Part shown: piece after piece, positions 40,603 to 49,750 of the stretch
Position numbering within the stretch: the first letter of the stretch is position 1
How the letters are laid out: the number at the start of each line of letters is the position of its first letter
Assembly: GCF_006171285.1 (NCBI RefSeq)
Contig: NZ_CP040889.1
Coordinates: 620,001 to 684,000, forward strand
DNA from: Leclercia adecarboxylata
GTDB taxonomy: Bacteria > Pseudomonadota > Gammaproteobacteria > Enterobacterales > Enterobacteriaceae
Direction of reading: 5' to 3'
Length of the DNA stretch: 64,000 nucleotides
Notes under the pieces: model-generated
What the model was told of the DNA's origin: nothing
Databases searched by the model: none
The model's input: the letters and a program-made list of their open reading frames with translations, nothing else
Program-made: the position numbers and the translations under genes

Positions 40603-41064
40603 ATGATGCGTCGACATTTACTGCTCACTCTGTTCGCACTGACATCAGCCTGCACCTGGGCCGCGCCGTTAAGCGGCCTCAGCGCGGCAGATGTTAACGG
40701 CCCCGCCGCCGTTGCACCGCCCGAACAGCTCCAGCCTCCGGCGAAGCTGATTGTGGATCCGCCCCTGGCAGGCCCGCTGAGTAAAGGCGCGGTCTTTATT
40801 CAGTACCGCACAGAGAACATGCGTATTGAACCCGTGTTCGGGCCCGAGGCGCTAAAAGTAACGCCGCGCATCGGCCATATCCACGTCATCGTGGATGACA
40901 ACCCCTGGCACTGGGCGGACGCCAGCGGCGAGCCGGTCATTCTGGTGGGACTGCCTGCAGGCCATCACAAGGTAACCATTATTCTTGCCGATCCAACCCA
41001 TAAGCCTGTCGATCGTAAAACCGTCGAATTTACCGTGCCGCCGCATGCTGCGGCGATGCACTGA
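40603..41064 (+). CDS. Exported DUF6130-like protein
   Basis: A 153-residue protein with a signal peptide (HLLLTLFALTSACTWAAP, likely cleavage after TWA). The mature part has a proline-rich start (PPEQLQPPAKL) and a beta-sandwich-like domain with GPLSKGAVFIQYRTENMRI, PVFGPEAL, GHIHVIVDDNPWHWADASGE and GHHKVTIILADPTHKP. The His/Trp-rich GHIHV...PWHW suggests metal or small-ligand binding, which is inference. I assign it to DUF6130 from memory. GGAG lies eight bases before the ATG. First gene of a three-gene set coding only for exported proteins. Confidence 0.8.
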   Translation: MMRRHLLLTLFALTSACTWAAPLSGLSAADVNGPAAVAPPEQLQPPAKLIVDPPLAGPLSKGAVFIQYRTENMRIEPVFGPEALKVTPRIGHIHVIVDDNPWHWADASGEPVILVGLPAGHHKVTIILADPTHKPVDRKTVEFTVPPHAAAMH

Positions 41065-41099
41065 ACGCAACCACTCACTTATTTTTAAGGGTTTTAACC

Positions 41100-41354
41100 A
41101 TGAACACATTACTGATTGCTGTCCTGACCTTCACTACTGCCATGACGTCATCCGCATTCGCGGCCCAGGAAATTAACCAGGCCCAGGGGCAACAAAAGAT
41201 CGGCACTGTTTCCGACAGCAGCGGCGCATCGTCGCTCGCGGATCTGGAGGCAAAACTGCAGGCCAAAGCAGACAAAGCGGGCGCCAGCGCGTTTCGCATT
41301 ACCTCCGCCGGGGGAAATAACACCCTGTCAGGCACCGCCGACATTTATCGTTAA
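41100..41354 (+). CDS. DUF1471 (YhcN/BhsA-type) periplasmic protein
   Basis: An 84-residue exported protein. The signal peptide is MNTLLIAVLTFTTAMTSSAF, cleaved after AFA. The DUF1471 domain reads QKIGTVSDSSGASSLADLEA, KLQAKADKAGASAFRITSAG and ends GTADIYR. In enterobacteria such proteins (BhsA, McbA, YhcN, YdgH) are induced by acid, oxidative or copper stress and affect biofilm or envelope permeability. It is 36 bases after the DUF6130-like gene and 10 bases before the hydrolase. Confidence 0.88.
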   Translation: MNTLLIAVLTFTTAMTSSAFAAQEINQAQGQQKIGTVSDSSGASSLADLEAKLQAKADKAGASAFRITSAGGNNTLSGTADIYR

Positions 41355-41363
41355 GGCTAAATC

Positions 41364-42113
41364 ATGAAAAAACGGTTTACACACACCCTGATGGCCAGCC
41401 TGCTGCTGGCCTCTGCCAGCGGCGCTGCGCTGGCGAATAACGATAAAACCGTGGTGCTGGTGCACGGGGCTTTTGCCGACGGCAGCAGCTGGAACCGCGT
41501 GATTAGCGACCTGCAACGCCAGCATATCGAGGTTTTTGCCGTTCAACTGCCGCTCACCTCGCTGCAGGACGATGTGGCCGCCACCCGGCGCGCCATCGCC
41601 CGGGCTCAGGGGGATGTGGTGCTGGTGGGGCACTCCTGGGGCGGCACGGTCATCAGCGAGGCGGGTAACGATGCGCGGGTTAAATCGCTGGTGTATGTGG
41701 CGGCGTTTGCCCCGGACTCGGGCCAGTCGACGGCGGATCTGGCGGACAGCTTCCCTGCCCCGCCGGGCAGCGCAGGCATCGCCAAAACCGCAGACGGTTT
41801 CCTCTATCTGCCTGGCAAATCGGTACGCCAGGATTTTGCCCCGGACATTCAGGCCGCAGAGCAAAACACGCTGGAGGCAACTCAGGGCCCGATCCGCGCG
41901 GAGGCCTTTGCAGAAAAGGTGACCCACGCGGCATGGCACGATAAGCCGAGCTGGTATGTGGTGAGCAAAAATGACCGGATGATCAACCCGGATCTGGAAC
42001 GCGCGATGGCGAAGGCGATTGATGCAAAAACCAGTGAGGTGGCGGCAAGCCATGTTTCAATGGTGAGCCATCCGGAGGAGATTGCCCGGGTGATTGAGCA
42101 AGCGGTGAAATGA
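41364..42113 (+). CDS. Exported alpha/beta hydrolase
   Basis: A 249-residue hydrolase with a signal peptide (HTLMASLLLASASGAALA, cleaved after ALA), so it is periplasmic. VVLVHGAFADGSSW is the oxyanion region, LVGHSWGGTVISEA the nucleophile elbow and ASHVSMVSHP the histidine region. It resembles plant methyl-ester esterase-like and bacterial pyrethroid-hydrolase-like members. The substrate is unknown. Third gene of the exported set, ended by a strong terminator. Close spacing suggests one mRNA. Confidence 0.87.
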   Translation: MKKRFTHTLMASLLLASASGAALANNDKTVVLVHGAFADGSSWNRVISDLQRQHIEVFAVQLPLTSLQDDVAATRRAIARAQGDVVLVGHSWGGTVISEAGNDARVKSLVYVAAFAPDSGQSTADLADSFPAPPGSAGIAKTADGFLYLPGKSVRQDFAPDIQAAEQNTLEATQGPIRAEAFAEKVTHAAWHDKPSWYVVSKNDRMINPDLERAMAKAIDAKTSEVAASHVSMVSHPEEIARVIEQAVK

Positions 42114-42126
42114 GACAGACGAAAAA

Positions 42127-42147
42127 AAGCCCGCGAGAGGCGGGCTT
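42127..42147. terminator. Terminator between the hydrolase gene and guaA
   Basis: Stem AAGCCCGC/GCGGGCTT with a GAGAG loop, a plus-strand GATTTTTT tail and an A-run on the other side. It probably serves both convergent genes. Confidence 0.88.
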
Positions 42148-42174
42148 GATTTTTTAACGCTTAACGGGCGGGAA

Positions 42175-43752
42175 TTATTCCCACTCGATCGTCGCTGGCG
42201 GCTTACCGCTGATGTCATACACCACGCGGGAAATACCGTTCACTTCGTTGATGATGCGGTTAGACACACGGCCCAGGAAGTCATACGGCAGGTGCGCCCA
42301 GTGCGCGGTCATAAAGTCGATGGTCTCTACCGCACGCAGGGAGACAACCCAGTCGTACTTGCGGCCATCGCCCATTACGCCAACGGAACGAACCGGCAGG
42401 AACACGGTGAACGCCTGGCTCACTTTGTTGTACAGGTCGGCTTTGTGCAGCTCTTCGATGAAGATCGCGTCGGCGCGACGCAGCAGGTCGCAGTACTCTT
42501 TCTTCACTTCACCCAGCACGCGCACGCCCAGACCCGGACCCGGGAACGGGTGACGGTAGAGCATGTCATACGGCAGACCCAGCTCCAGACCGATCTTACG
42601 CACTTCGTCTTTGAACAGCTCACGCAGCGGCTCAACCAGACCCATCTTCATCTCTTTCGGCAGGCCGCCCACGTTGTGGTGAGATTTGATGACGTGTGCT
42701 TTACCGGTGGCAGATGCCGCGGACTCGATCACGTCAGGGTAGATGGTGCCCTGCGCCAGCCACTTCACGTCTTCCAGCTTCAACGCTTCTTCGTCGAACA
42801 CTTCAACGAACACGCGGCCGATGATTTTACGTTTGGCTTCTGGATCGTTTTCGCCTTCCAGCGCGTCGAGGAAGCGCTTCTCGCCTTCAACGTGAACGAT
42901 GTTCAGGCCGAAGTGGTCGCCGAACATGTCCATTACCTGCTGGGCTTCGTTCAGACGCAGCAGGCCGTTGTCCACGAAGACGCAGGTCAGGTTTTTACCG
43001 ATGGCGCGGTGCAGCAGCATCGCGGTTACGGAGGAGTCAACGCCGCCGGACAGGCCGAGGATCACCTTGTCGTCACCCACCTGCTGGCGGATACGCTCAA
43101 CGGCGTCGTCGATAATTTTTGCTGGTGTCCACAGGGCTTCACACTGGCAGATATCGCGAACAAAGCGCTCCAGCATGCGCATACCCTGACGGGTATGGGT
43201 CACTTCCGGGTGGAACTGCACGCCGTAGAAGCGTTTTTCCTCGTTCGCCATGATCGCGAACGGACAGGTTTCGGTGCTGGCAACGGTCACAAAGTCGGAC
43301 GGGATCGCGGTGACTTTGTCGCCGTGGCTCATCCAGACGTCGAGCAGCGGTTTGCCGTCGGCGGTCAGGGAGTCTTCGATACCGCGGATCAGGGCGCTGT
43401 CGGTCTGTACTTCAACCTGCGCGTAACCGAATTCACGCTCGTTAGAACCTTCGACGTGACCACCCAGCTGCATCGCCATGGTCTGCATGCCGTAGCAGAC
43501 GCCGAACACCGGCACACCGGCTTCGAATACGTACTGCGGCGCGCGCGGGCTGTTATCTTCGGTGGTGCTTTCCGGGCCGCCGGAGAGGATGATGCCGCTT
43601 GGATTGAACTCGCGAATCTGAGCTTCCGTAACATCCCACGCCCACAGTTCGCAGTAAACGCCCAGCTCACGCACGCGACGTGCCACCAGCTGAGTATATT
43701 GAGAACCGAAATCGAGGATGAGAATGCGATGTTTATGAATGTTTTCCGTCAT
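42175..43752 (-). CDS. guaA: GMP synthase (glutamine-hydrolysing)
   Basis: A 525-residue enzyme (E. coli 525) aminating XMP to GMP with glutamine and ATP. The N-terminal class I glutaminase has C86 in FGVCYGMQ and the His/Glu pair in [10 protein letters not shown]. The ATP pyrophosphatase P-loop is [13 protein letters not shown], and the C-terminal dimerisation domain ends [17 protein letters not shown]. Second gene of guaBA. Confidence 0.98.
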   Translation of the reverse strand: MTENIHKHRILILDFGSQYTQLVARRVRELGVYCELWAWDVTEAQIREFNPSGIILSGGPESTTEDNSPRAPQYVFEAGVPVFGVCYGMQTMAMQLGGHVEGSNEREFGYAQVEVQTDSALIRGIEDSLTADGKPLLDVWMSHGDKVTAIPSDFVTVASTETCPFAIMANEEKRFYGVQFHPEVTHTRQGMRMLERFVRDICQCEALWTPAKIIDDAVERIRQQVGDDKVILGLSGGVDSSVTAMLLHRAIGKNLTCVFVDNGLLRLNEAQQVMDMFGDHFGLNIVHVEGEKRFLDALEGENDPEAKRKIIGRVFVEVFDEEALKLEDVKWLAQGTIYPDVIESAASATGKAHVIKSHHNVGGLPKEMKMGLVEPLRELFKDEVRKIGLELGLPYDMLYRHPFPGPGLGVRVLGEVKKEYCDLLRRADAIFIEELHKADLYNKVSQAFTVFLPVRSVGVMGDGRKYDWVVSLRAVETIDFMTAHWAHLPYDFLGRVSNRIINEVNGISRVVYDISGKPPATIEWE

Positions 43753-43788
43753 TGACGCTAATTCCGAGGCAAGTGAAACAAAAACAGA

Positions 43789-43811
43789 GCGCCCGGCTGA
43801 GAGCCGGGCGC
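43789..43811 (-). terminator. Hairpin between guaB and guaA
   Basis: GCGCCCGGCT-GAG-AGCCGGGCGC with a T-rich minus-strand tail (TCTGTTTTTG). It may attenuate guaA relative to guaB. Confidence 0.65.
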
Positions 43812-43820
43812 GGAAATTAA

Positions 43821-45287
43821 TCAGGAGCCCATACGGTAGTTCGGAGACTCTTTGGTGATCGTCACGTCGTGAACGTGGCTTTCCTGGATACCCGCACCGC
43901 TGATACGCACGAATTCCGCTTTAGTACGCAGCAGGTCAATGGTACCACAGCCGGTCAGGCCCATACAGGAGCGCAGGCCGCCCATCTGCTGGTGGATGAT
44001 CTCTTTCAGGTAGCCTTTATAGGCCACGCGACCTTCGATACCTTCCGGCACCAGTTTGTCAGCGGCGTTGTCGGTCTGGAAGTAACGGTCGGAGGAGCCT
44101 TTGGACATCGCGCCCAGGGAACCCATACCGCGGTAGGATTTATAAGAACGCCCCTGGAACAGTTCGATTTCGCCCGGAGACTCTTCGGTACCCGCCAGCA
44201 TGGAACCGACCATGACCGCTGCCGCACCGGCCGCGATGGCTTTCGCGATGTCGCCAGAGAAGCGGATGCCGCCGTCAGCGATAACAGGAATACCGGTACC
44301 TTCCAGCGCTTCAACCGCGTCGGATACGGCGGTAATCTGTGGAACGCCTACGCCGGTCACGATACGGGTAGTACAGATGGAGCCTGGGCCAATACCTACT
44401 TTCACCGCGCTGCAACCCGCGTCGGCCAGGGCACGCGCGCCCGCACCGGTCGCTACGTTACCGCCGATGATCTGCAGGTCCGGATATTTTGCACGGGTTT
44501 CACGAATACGTTGCAGCACGCCTTCGGAGTGGCCGTGAGAGGAGTCGATCAGCAGGACGTCAACGCCCGCAGCAACCAGCGCGTCAACGCGCTCTTCGTT
44601 GCCGGCACCCGCGCCAACTGCCGCGCCGACGCGCAGACGGCCATGCTCGTCTTTACAGGCGTTGGGTTTACGTTCTGCTTTCTGGAAGTCTTTAACGGTG
44701 ATCATGCCGCGCAGGTGGAAGCCATCGTCCACAACCAGCGCTTTTTCAACGCGTTTTTCGTGCATTTTGGCGAAGACCACGTCGCGGGATTCACCTTCAC
44801 GTACGGTGACCAGACGCTCTTTCGGAGTCATGTAGACGCTGACCGGCTGGTTCAGGTCGGTGACGAAACGCACGTCACGACCGGTGATGATGCCCACCAG
44901 TTCGTTATCGGAGGTCACAACCGGGTAGCCTGCGAAGCCGTTACGCTCGGTCAGCGCTTTCACTTCGTGCAGGGTGGTGGTTGGCAGGACGGTTTGTGGG
45001 TCGGTAACGATGCCAGATTCATGCTTCTTCACGCGGCGAACTTCTTCCGCCTGGCGCTCGATAGACATGTTTTTATGAATAAAGCCAATGCCGCCTTCCT
45101 GAGCCAGGGCGATAGCCAGGCGCGCTTCAGTCACGGTGTCCATTGCCGCGGAGAGCATAGGAATGTTCAAGCGAATGGTTTTGGTCAACTGCGTGCTGAG
45201 GTCGGCAGTATTCGGCAGAACGGTGGAATGAGCGGGAACGAGGAGGACGTCGTCAAACGTCAGTGCTTCTTTAGCGATACGTAGCAT
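43821..45287 (-). CDS. guaB: Inosine-5'-monophosphate dehydrogenase
   Basis: A 488-residue IMPDH (E. coli 488) oxidising IMP to XMP with NAD, the committed step to GMP. The ATG at 45287 gives the family start [25 protein letters not shown] two codons upstream is less likely. Two CBS domains ([20 protein letters not shown] and [11 protein letters not shown]) interrupt the barrel. The catalytic cysteine loop is [17 protein letters not shown], and [17 protein letters not shown] is the mobile flap region. It heads the guaBA operon, divergent from xseA. Confidence 0.98.
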   Translation of the reverse strand: MLRIAKEALTFDDVLLVPAHSTVLPNTADLSTQLTKTIRLNIPMLSAAMDTVTEARLAIALAQEGGIGFIHKNMSIERQAEEVRRVKKHESGIVTDPQTVLPTTTLHEVKALTERNGFAGYPVVTSDNELVGIITGRDVRFVTDLNQPVSVYMTPKERLVTVREGESRDVVFAKMHEKRVEKALVVDDGFHLRGMITVKDFQKAERKPNACKDEHGRLRVGAAVGAGAGNEERVDALVAAGVDVLLIDSSHGHSEGVLQRIRETRAKYPDLQIIGGNVATGAGARALADAGCSAVKVGIGPGSICTTRIVTGVGVPQITAVSDAVEALEGTGIPVIADGGIRFSGDIAKAIAAGAAAVMVGSMLAGTEESPGEIELFQGRSYKSYRGMGSLGAMSKGSSDRYFQTDNAADKLVPEGIEGRVAYKGYLKEIIHQQMGGLRSCMGLTGCGTIDLLRTKAEFVRISGAGIQESHVHDVTITKESPNYRMGS

Positions 45288-45328
45288 GGGCAATATCTCT
45301 GACCTGGGTGGTTAAATATTGCCGTGGC

Positions 45329-45357
45329 ATTATACAGAGCGTAACCGATTGCATCTA
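45329..45357 (-). promoter_or_regulatory. guaBA promoter with PurR-like operator
   Basis: Minus-strand TATAAT at 45329-45334 and a weak -35 at 45352-45357 (17-base spacing). Between them ATGCAATCGGTTACGC (45339-45354, minus strand) matches the PurR consensus at 11 of 16 and resembles the weak operator known at E. coli guaB. The flanking DNA is AT-rich. Confidence 0.7.
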
Positions 45358-45446
45358 CACTTTTTTATAAAAAATGCTTGCGATTGCCTCTTATCGGGTT
45401 ACTATCGACTGAATAACCTGCTGATTTAGAATTTGATCCCGCTCAC

Positions 45447-46820
45447 ATGTTATCCTCCCAGTCCCCCTCAATTTTTACCGTCAGCCGCCTGAATCAGACG
45501 GTCCGTTTGCTGCTTGAGCAGGAAATTGGCCAGGTGTGGATTAGCGGAGAGATCTCCAATTTCACGCAGCCAGCTTCCGGTCACTGGTACTTCACCCTGA
45601 AAGACAACACCGCTCAGGTGCGCTGTGCGATGTTCCGCAACAGCAACCGGCGGGTGACGTTCCGGCCGCAGCACGGGCAGCAGGTGCTGGTTCGCGCCAG
45701 TATCACTCTGTACGAGCCGCGCGGTGATTACCAGATTATCGTCGAAAGCATGCAGCCTGCAGGTGAAGGACTTCTACAGCAGAAATATGAGCAGCTGAAA
45801 GCCGCACTTTTAGCAGAAGGGCTGTTCGATCAGCAATATAAGCAGCCGCTTCCCTCCCCCGCCCACTGTGTGGGGGTGATCACCTCGAAAACCGGCGCCG
45901 CGCTGCATGACATTCTGCACGTGCTGAAACGCCGCGACCCTTCCCTGCCGGTCGTGATCTACCCAACCGCCGTTCAGGGCGAGGATGCGCCGGGGCAGAT
46001 TGTTCGCGCCATACAGCTCGCTAACGCCCGTCAGGAGTGTGACGTGCTGATCGTCGGGCGCGGCGGCGGCTCGCTGGAAGATCTCTGGAGCTTTAACGAC
46101 GAGCGGGTCGCGCGGGCCATTTTTGCCAGCCGGATCCCGGTGGTGAGCGCCGTCGGCCATGAAACCGACGTCACCATCGCCGATTTTGTCGCCGACCTGC
46201 GGGCACCAACGCCGTCCGCGGCAGCAGAAATGGTGAGCCGGAACCAGCTGGAACTGCTGCGCCAGATCCAGAACGGCCAGCAGCGCCTCGAGATGGCGAT
46301 GGACTATTTCCTCGCCAACCGCACCCGTCGCTTTACCCAGCTTCATCATCGCCTGCAGCAGCAGCACCCGCAGCTGCGCCTGGCGCGCCAGCAGACCGTG
46401 CTGGAACGCCTGCGCCAGCGGATGAACCTCGCGGTGGACAACCAGCTTAAACGCGCGGTGCAGCGTCAGCAGCGAACCTCTCAGCGTCTGAATCAGCAGA
46501 ACCCGCAGCCGCGCATCTGGCGCGCGCAGACGCGTATCCAGCAGCTGGAATACCGGCTGGCTGAGAACGTGCGCGCCCGCCTCGGCAGCACCCGCGAGCG
46601 CTTTGGTAATGCGGTGACCCACCTTGAAGCGGTCAGCCCGCTTTCAACGCTGGCGCGCGGTTACAGCGTGACCACCGCCACCGACGGCAAAGTGCTGAAG
46701 CAGACGAAACAGGTCAAAGCCGGGGATGTGCTCACCACCCGGCTGTCAGACGGCTGGGTGGAAAGCGAAGTGAAAGGCGTAACGCCGGTGAAGAAAACGC
46801 GCACGCGCAAAAAAGCGTAA
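45447..46820 (+). CDS. xseA: Exodeoxyribonuclease VII large subunit
   Basis: A 457-residue subunit (E. coli 456) of the single-strand-specific nuclease. An N-terminal OB fold ([20 protein letters not shown]) binds single-stranded DNA. The catalytic core has [13 protein letters not shown], the glycine-rich [16 protein letters not shown] and [15 protein letters not shown] long coiled-coil of Gln/Arg-rich helices (about 270-380) binds XseB. The gene ends directly against the stop of the convergent MFS gene. Confidence 0.97.
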   Translation: MLSSQSPSIFTVSRLNQTVRLLLEQEIGQVWISGEISNFTQPASGHWYFTLKDNTAQVRCAMFRNSNRRVTFRPQHGQQVLVRASITLYEPRGDYQIIVESMQPAGEGLLQQKYEQLKAALLAEGLFDQQYKQPLPSPAHCVGVITSKTGAALHDILHVLKRRDPSLPVVIYPTAVQGEDAPGQIVRAIQLANARQECDVLIVGRGGGSLEDLWSFNDERVARAIFASRIPVVSAVGHETDVTIADFVADLRAPTPSAAAEMVSRNQLELLRQIQNGQQRLEMAMDYFLANRTRRFTQLHHRLQQQHPQLRLARQQTVLERLRQRMNLAVDNQLKRAVQRQQRTSQRLNQQNPQPRIWRAQTRIQQLEYRLAENVRARLGSTRERFGNAVTHLEAVSPLSTLARGYSVTTATDGKVLKQTKQVKAGDVLTTRLSDGWVESEVKGVTPVKKTRTRKKA

Positions 46821-47954
46821 TTATTGTTGGCCGTCAGGCGTGACGGCAAGCATCACCCAGGACAGCCCGGAAAAAATGACCAGCGCGACCGCTGCGCCCG
46901 CCATTCCCAGCAACAGGCCAAACATCACGGAGCCGACAATTTGCCCGGCTGCCAGCATCAGAAAAGCCATACTGACCCCCACAGCCGGTGACGGATGAGC
47001 GATAACCGCCCCCTGCACCAGCAGTACGCCGGATAAAATAACGTATCCCGCCCCGCTCATTGCCACCACCGGGACGAGCCACCAGGCAAACCCTTCACTT
47101 AACGCCAGAGCCAACAGCGAAGCGGCCATGAAAATCTGCGATCCCCGGTAAACGCCCCGCATCCCGATACGTTTTTCCGCACTACCGGTAAACACGGCCA
47201 GGATCCCTGCCCCGCCGCTCACCAGCCACAGAACCCGCGTGACGGCGCTATCAAGCCCGCTATGATTCCTGAGCAGCTCCGGGCCAAAACTCCACCAGGC
47301 GGCGCTGGCAACGCCGCTCACAAAAGCAATACTTAACAGCCGGAACATTCCCGGCTTGCGAAGCGACTCGCGCCAGGATGGCGTTTGTTCACGCTTGCGC
47401 GAAGCCAGACCCGGCAGATAACGCCAGGCTGCCAGCAGGCAGAGCAGTGCCAGCAGGGCAAAGACGATACAGGCCGCCCGCCAGCCGCCGGGCATAAAAA
47501 GCAGAACCGGCACCGAGAGGATGATCCCGGCGCTTGTTCCGGCATTAATGACGGTATTCACCAGGGTCTGGCGATCCGGGGCAATGGTGTCATTTACGGC
47601 CCCGGCAAGCGCGGGTGAGGCCAGGCCAGAACTCAATCCGGCAATAAATAATCCTGTCGCCAGGGTAAGCGGCAGCGCCGAGAAAGCCAGAATAATCAGC
47701 CCGCCTGCGGCCGTGGCGGCGGCCAGCAAAGCCGGTACGCGAGGGCCATAGCGACTGGTGAGAAAAGAGGCAAAAAATACTGACAGGCAATAAGCCGCAT
47801 AGCTGCAGGCTGCAATCAACCCGGCAACCTGGGGTGAGAAAGGAATGTCCTGACGGATATCGGGCAGCATCAACCCCCAGGAAAATCTCGCCATGCCGTA
47901 TGTCACCGCGATTAATGAGAACCCGGTTATACCCAGTGCGATCGGTCTGTTCAT
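46821..47954 (-). CDS. MFS transporter of the YbfB/YjiJ type
   Basis: A 377-residue polytopic protein with about 12 spans. ALGITGFSLIAVTYGMARFS and the repeated ARFSWGLMLPDIRQD are typical of the YbfB/YjiJ branch (PF06779, from memory). Loop FLTSRYGPRVPALL and a basic central linker (GLASRKREQTPSWRESLRK) divide two halves. The substrate is unknown. It is absent from this place in E. coli K-12 and lies in the xseA-yfgJ interval, a variable spot that holds the CS54 island in Salmonella. Divergent from the protease gene. Confidence 0.85.
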   Translation of the reverse strand: MNRPIALGITGFSLIAVTYGMARFSWGLMLPDIRQDIPFSPQVAGLIAACSYAAYCLSVFFASFLTSRYGPRVPALLAAATAAGGLIILAFSALPLTLATGLFIAGLSSGLASPALAGAVNDTIAPDRQTLVNTVINAGTSAGIILSVPVLLFMPGGWRAACIVFALLALLCLLAAWRYLPGLASRKREQTPSWRESLRKPGMFRLLSIAFVSGVASAAWWSFGPELLRNHSGLDSAVTRVLWLVSGGAGILAVFTGSAEKRIGMRGVYRGSQIFMAASLLALALSEGFAWWLVPVVAMSGAGYVILSGVLLVQGAVIAHPSPAVGVSMAFLMLAAGQIVGSVMFGLLLGMAGAAVALVIFSGLSWVMLAVTPDGQQ

Positions 47955-48112
47955 TACGCTCCTCTTATTGCCGCTGTAAAAAACCTAAACGCTGAGAAGG
48001 CGTTGTGCCAGTTTTTACCGGTACGAATACTCCGACTTCTCCCCGCCCCCGGCGTCATCATTTACACTGAAAGTGTTTCTTTTTTCGGCATTGCCAGAAA
48101 CAGGAGAGAAGC

Positions 48113-49132
48113 ATGACCCGAATTCACAGCGTGATCCCGCCCTATATTCTTCGTCGTATTATTGAGAGTGGCTCTGAGCCTCAACAGCGTTGCGCCCGCC
48201 AGACGCTGACGCATGTACAAACGCTGATGGCCCATATGCCAGGTAAACCCGCCGCGCCGCACGTGAATAAAACCGGGCAGCTGGAGCGTGATATTTATGA
48301 TGCAAAACAGGCCCAGGAACTGCCTGGCATTCAGGTGCGTTATGAGGGGCAGCCGTCAAACGGGGATATTACTGTCGATGAAGCCTATGATTATTTAGGT
48401 ATCACCCATGAATTTTTCTGGAAAAATTATCACCGCGACTCGCTGGATAATAAAGGGCTGATGCTGACGGGCACCGTTCATTATGGGCGGGAATATCAGA
48501 ACGCTTTCTGGAATGGTCAGCAGATGGTATTTGGCGATGGCGACGGCGAGATATTTAACCGCTTCACCATTGCCATAGACATAGTGGCGCATGAACTTAG
48601 CCATGGGGTGACCGAAACCGAAGCCGGGCTAATCTACTTTGAACAATCGGGCGCGCTGAATGAGTCTTTATCGGACGTTTTCGGCTCGCTGGTGAAACAG
48701 TATCACCTGAAGCAAACGGCTGATGAAGCCGACTGGCTGATTGGTGGAGGGCTGCTGGCTGAAGGGATCAACGGCAAGGGGCTGCGATCGATGTCAGAGC
48801 CCGGCACCGCCTATGACGATCCGCTGCTCGGAAAAGATCCGCAGCCCGCGCACATGAAAGACTTTATCAAAACGCGCGAAGATAACGGCGGCGTGCATCT
48901 TAATTCAGGCATTCCCAATCGCGCGTTTTATCTTGCTGCAACGGCCATTGGCGGCAACGCCTGGGAGAAAGCCGGTTATGCATGGTATGACACGGTTTGC
49001 GATCGACAGCTGGCGCAAGATGCAGATTTTGACGCCTTTGCGAAACTGACGGTTGCCCACGGTGAAAAGCGATCGGGTGGCGACGTCGCAGCAGCCATTG
49101 AACAAGCCTGGAAACAGGTGGGAGTGTTGTGA
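48113..49132 (+). CDS. Protealysin-like M4 metalloprotease
   Basis: A 339-residue thermolysin-family protease close in size to Serratia protealysin (341). The short propeptide at about 1-50 carries the conserved SVIPPYILRRI motif, and there is no signal peptide, as in protealysin. Zinc ligands and catalysis: HELSH at 160-164, E184 in NESLSDVFG, and H262 in GGVHLNSGIPN. Related enzymes cleave actin and help bacterial entry into host cells. The next gene, one base away from overlap, encodes its inhibitor. AGGAGAG gives a strong ribosome site. Confidence 0.93.
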   Translation: MTRIHSVIPPYILRRIIESGSEPQQRCARQTLTHVQTLMAHMPGKPAAPHVNKTGQLERDIYDAKQAQELPGIQVRYEGQPSNGDITVDEAYDYLGITHEFFWKNYHRDSLDNKGLMLTGTVHYGREYQNAFWNGQQMVFGDGDGEIFNRFTIAIDIVAHELSHGVTETEAGLIYFEQSGALNESLSDVFGSLVKQYHLKQTADEADWLIGGGLLAEGINGKGLRSMSEPGTAYDDPLLGKDPQPAHMKDFIKTREDNGGVHLNSGIPNRAFYLAATAIGGNAWEKAGYAWYDTVCDRQLAQDADFDAFAKLTVAHGEKRSGGDVAAAIEQAWKQVGVL

Positions 49133-49483
49133 ATGCAGGTTCCGGAACTGACCGAAGACGCGGTCGTCGAGCTGGCGCGTGAAGGTGGCGTGGCCTATAT
49201 CCCGCATCTCAGCGGGTTGCGGCGAATCGCCCTCTCGACTCTTAACAGTGCACAGCGCCAGCGCGTGGTGAACATACTTCAGCAGGCGATTCCTCGTGGA
49301 GAGCCGCCCGGCCAGCCGTCGTCACCCGGCGGCGGCGACCAGCGCTATTTTCGCATTCAGATAATCTGGACCCGGCACAATCAGGCGCAATACACCGACA
49401 TCATCGTGCTGGTTCCCGAACAGGAAGCGCCAGAGTCGCTGGTCGAACTCTGGCAAAAAGGCGAAGGCTGCGTATGCGATTAG
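49133..49483 (+). CDS. Emfourin-type inhibitor of the M4 protease
   Basis: A 116-residue protein starting on the base after the protease stop, so the two are translationally linked. It has an emfourin-like fold by pattern: ELAREGGVAYIPHLSGLRRI, a Pro/Gly-rich loop (PRGEPPGQPSSPGGGD) and RYFRIQIIWTRHNQAQYTDI. Emfourins are slow, tight-binding protealysin inhibitors encoded in the same operon. With no signal peptide it should act in the cytosol, protecting the cell from its own protease. Its stop overlaps that of convergent yfgJ by four bases. Confidence 0.85.
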   Translation: MQVPELTEDAVVELAREGGVAYIPHLSGLRRIALSTLNSAQRQRVVNILQQAIPRGEPPGQPSSPGGGDQRYFRIQIIWTRHNQAQYTDIIVLVPEQEAPESLVELWQKGEGCVCD

Positions 49484-49698
49484 TCAGCCGCGACGAACTC
49501 CACGCGCTTTTTCGAGATCAGCCCGTGGCCGTTCTGGCAGAAATAATCCACCGCTCCGCAGGCTTTTAACACCTGGAGTGGCTGATGGCACTCCGGGCAG
49601 CGGGCTTCCAGGGCAATATCTTTATTGCAGCTCTCGCAGTGCGCCACACCGTTTTGCGGCTCCAGCTCTGCGTGACATTCCGGGCAGGTAATCGACAT
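49480..49698 (-). CDS. yfgJ: YfgJ, zinc-ribbon protein
   Basis: A 72-residue DUF1407 protein (E. coli YfgJ 71). Zinc-ribbon cysteines come in pairs: CPEC, CESC, CPEC and, near the end, KACGAVDYFCQNGHGLISKK, whose tail is nearly identical in E. coli. No known function. It marks the right edge of the variable xseA-yfgJ interval. Confidence 0.92.
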   Translation of the reverse strand: MSITCPECHAELEPQNGVAHCESCNKDIALEARCPECHQPLQVLKACGAVDYFCQNGHGLISKKRVEFVAAD

Positions 49699-49750
49699 GA
49701 TGACTCCTTTGAAGGATATTCAGTACTCAATCGATTTTACCACGATGCGC

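Noticed and set aside
42292..43755. 487-codon plus-strand open frame opposite guaA
   Set aside because: Antisense shadow of a highly conserved gene; the translation is His/Val/Phe-rich without recognisable domains.
43869..45284. 471-codon plus-strand open frame opposite guaB
   Set aside because: Mirror of guaB codon bias; no family motifs and no ribosome site, and guaB itself is unmistakable.
48061..48085. Terminator-like ACACT-GAA-AGTGT plus T-run before the protease gene
   Set aside because: The stem is only five pairs and A/T-rich, and no gene ends nearby on the plus strand.
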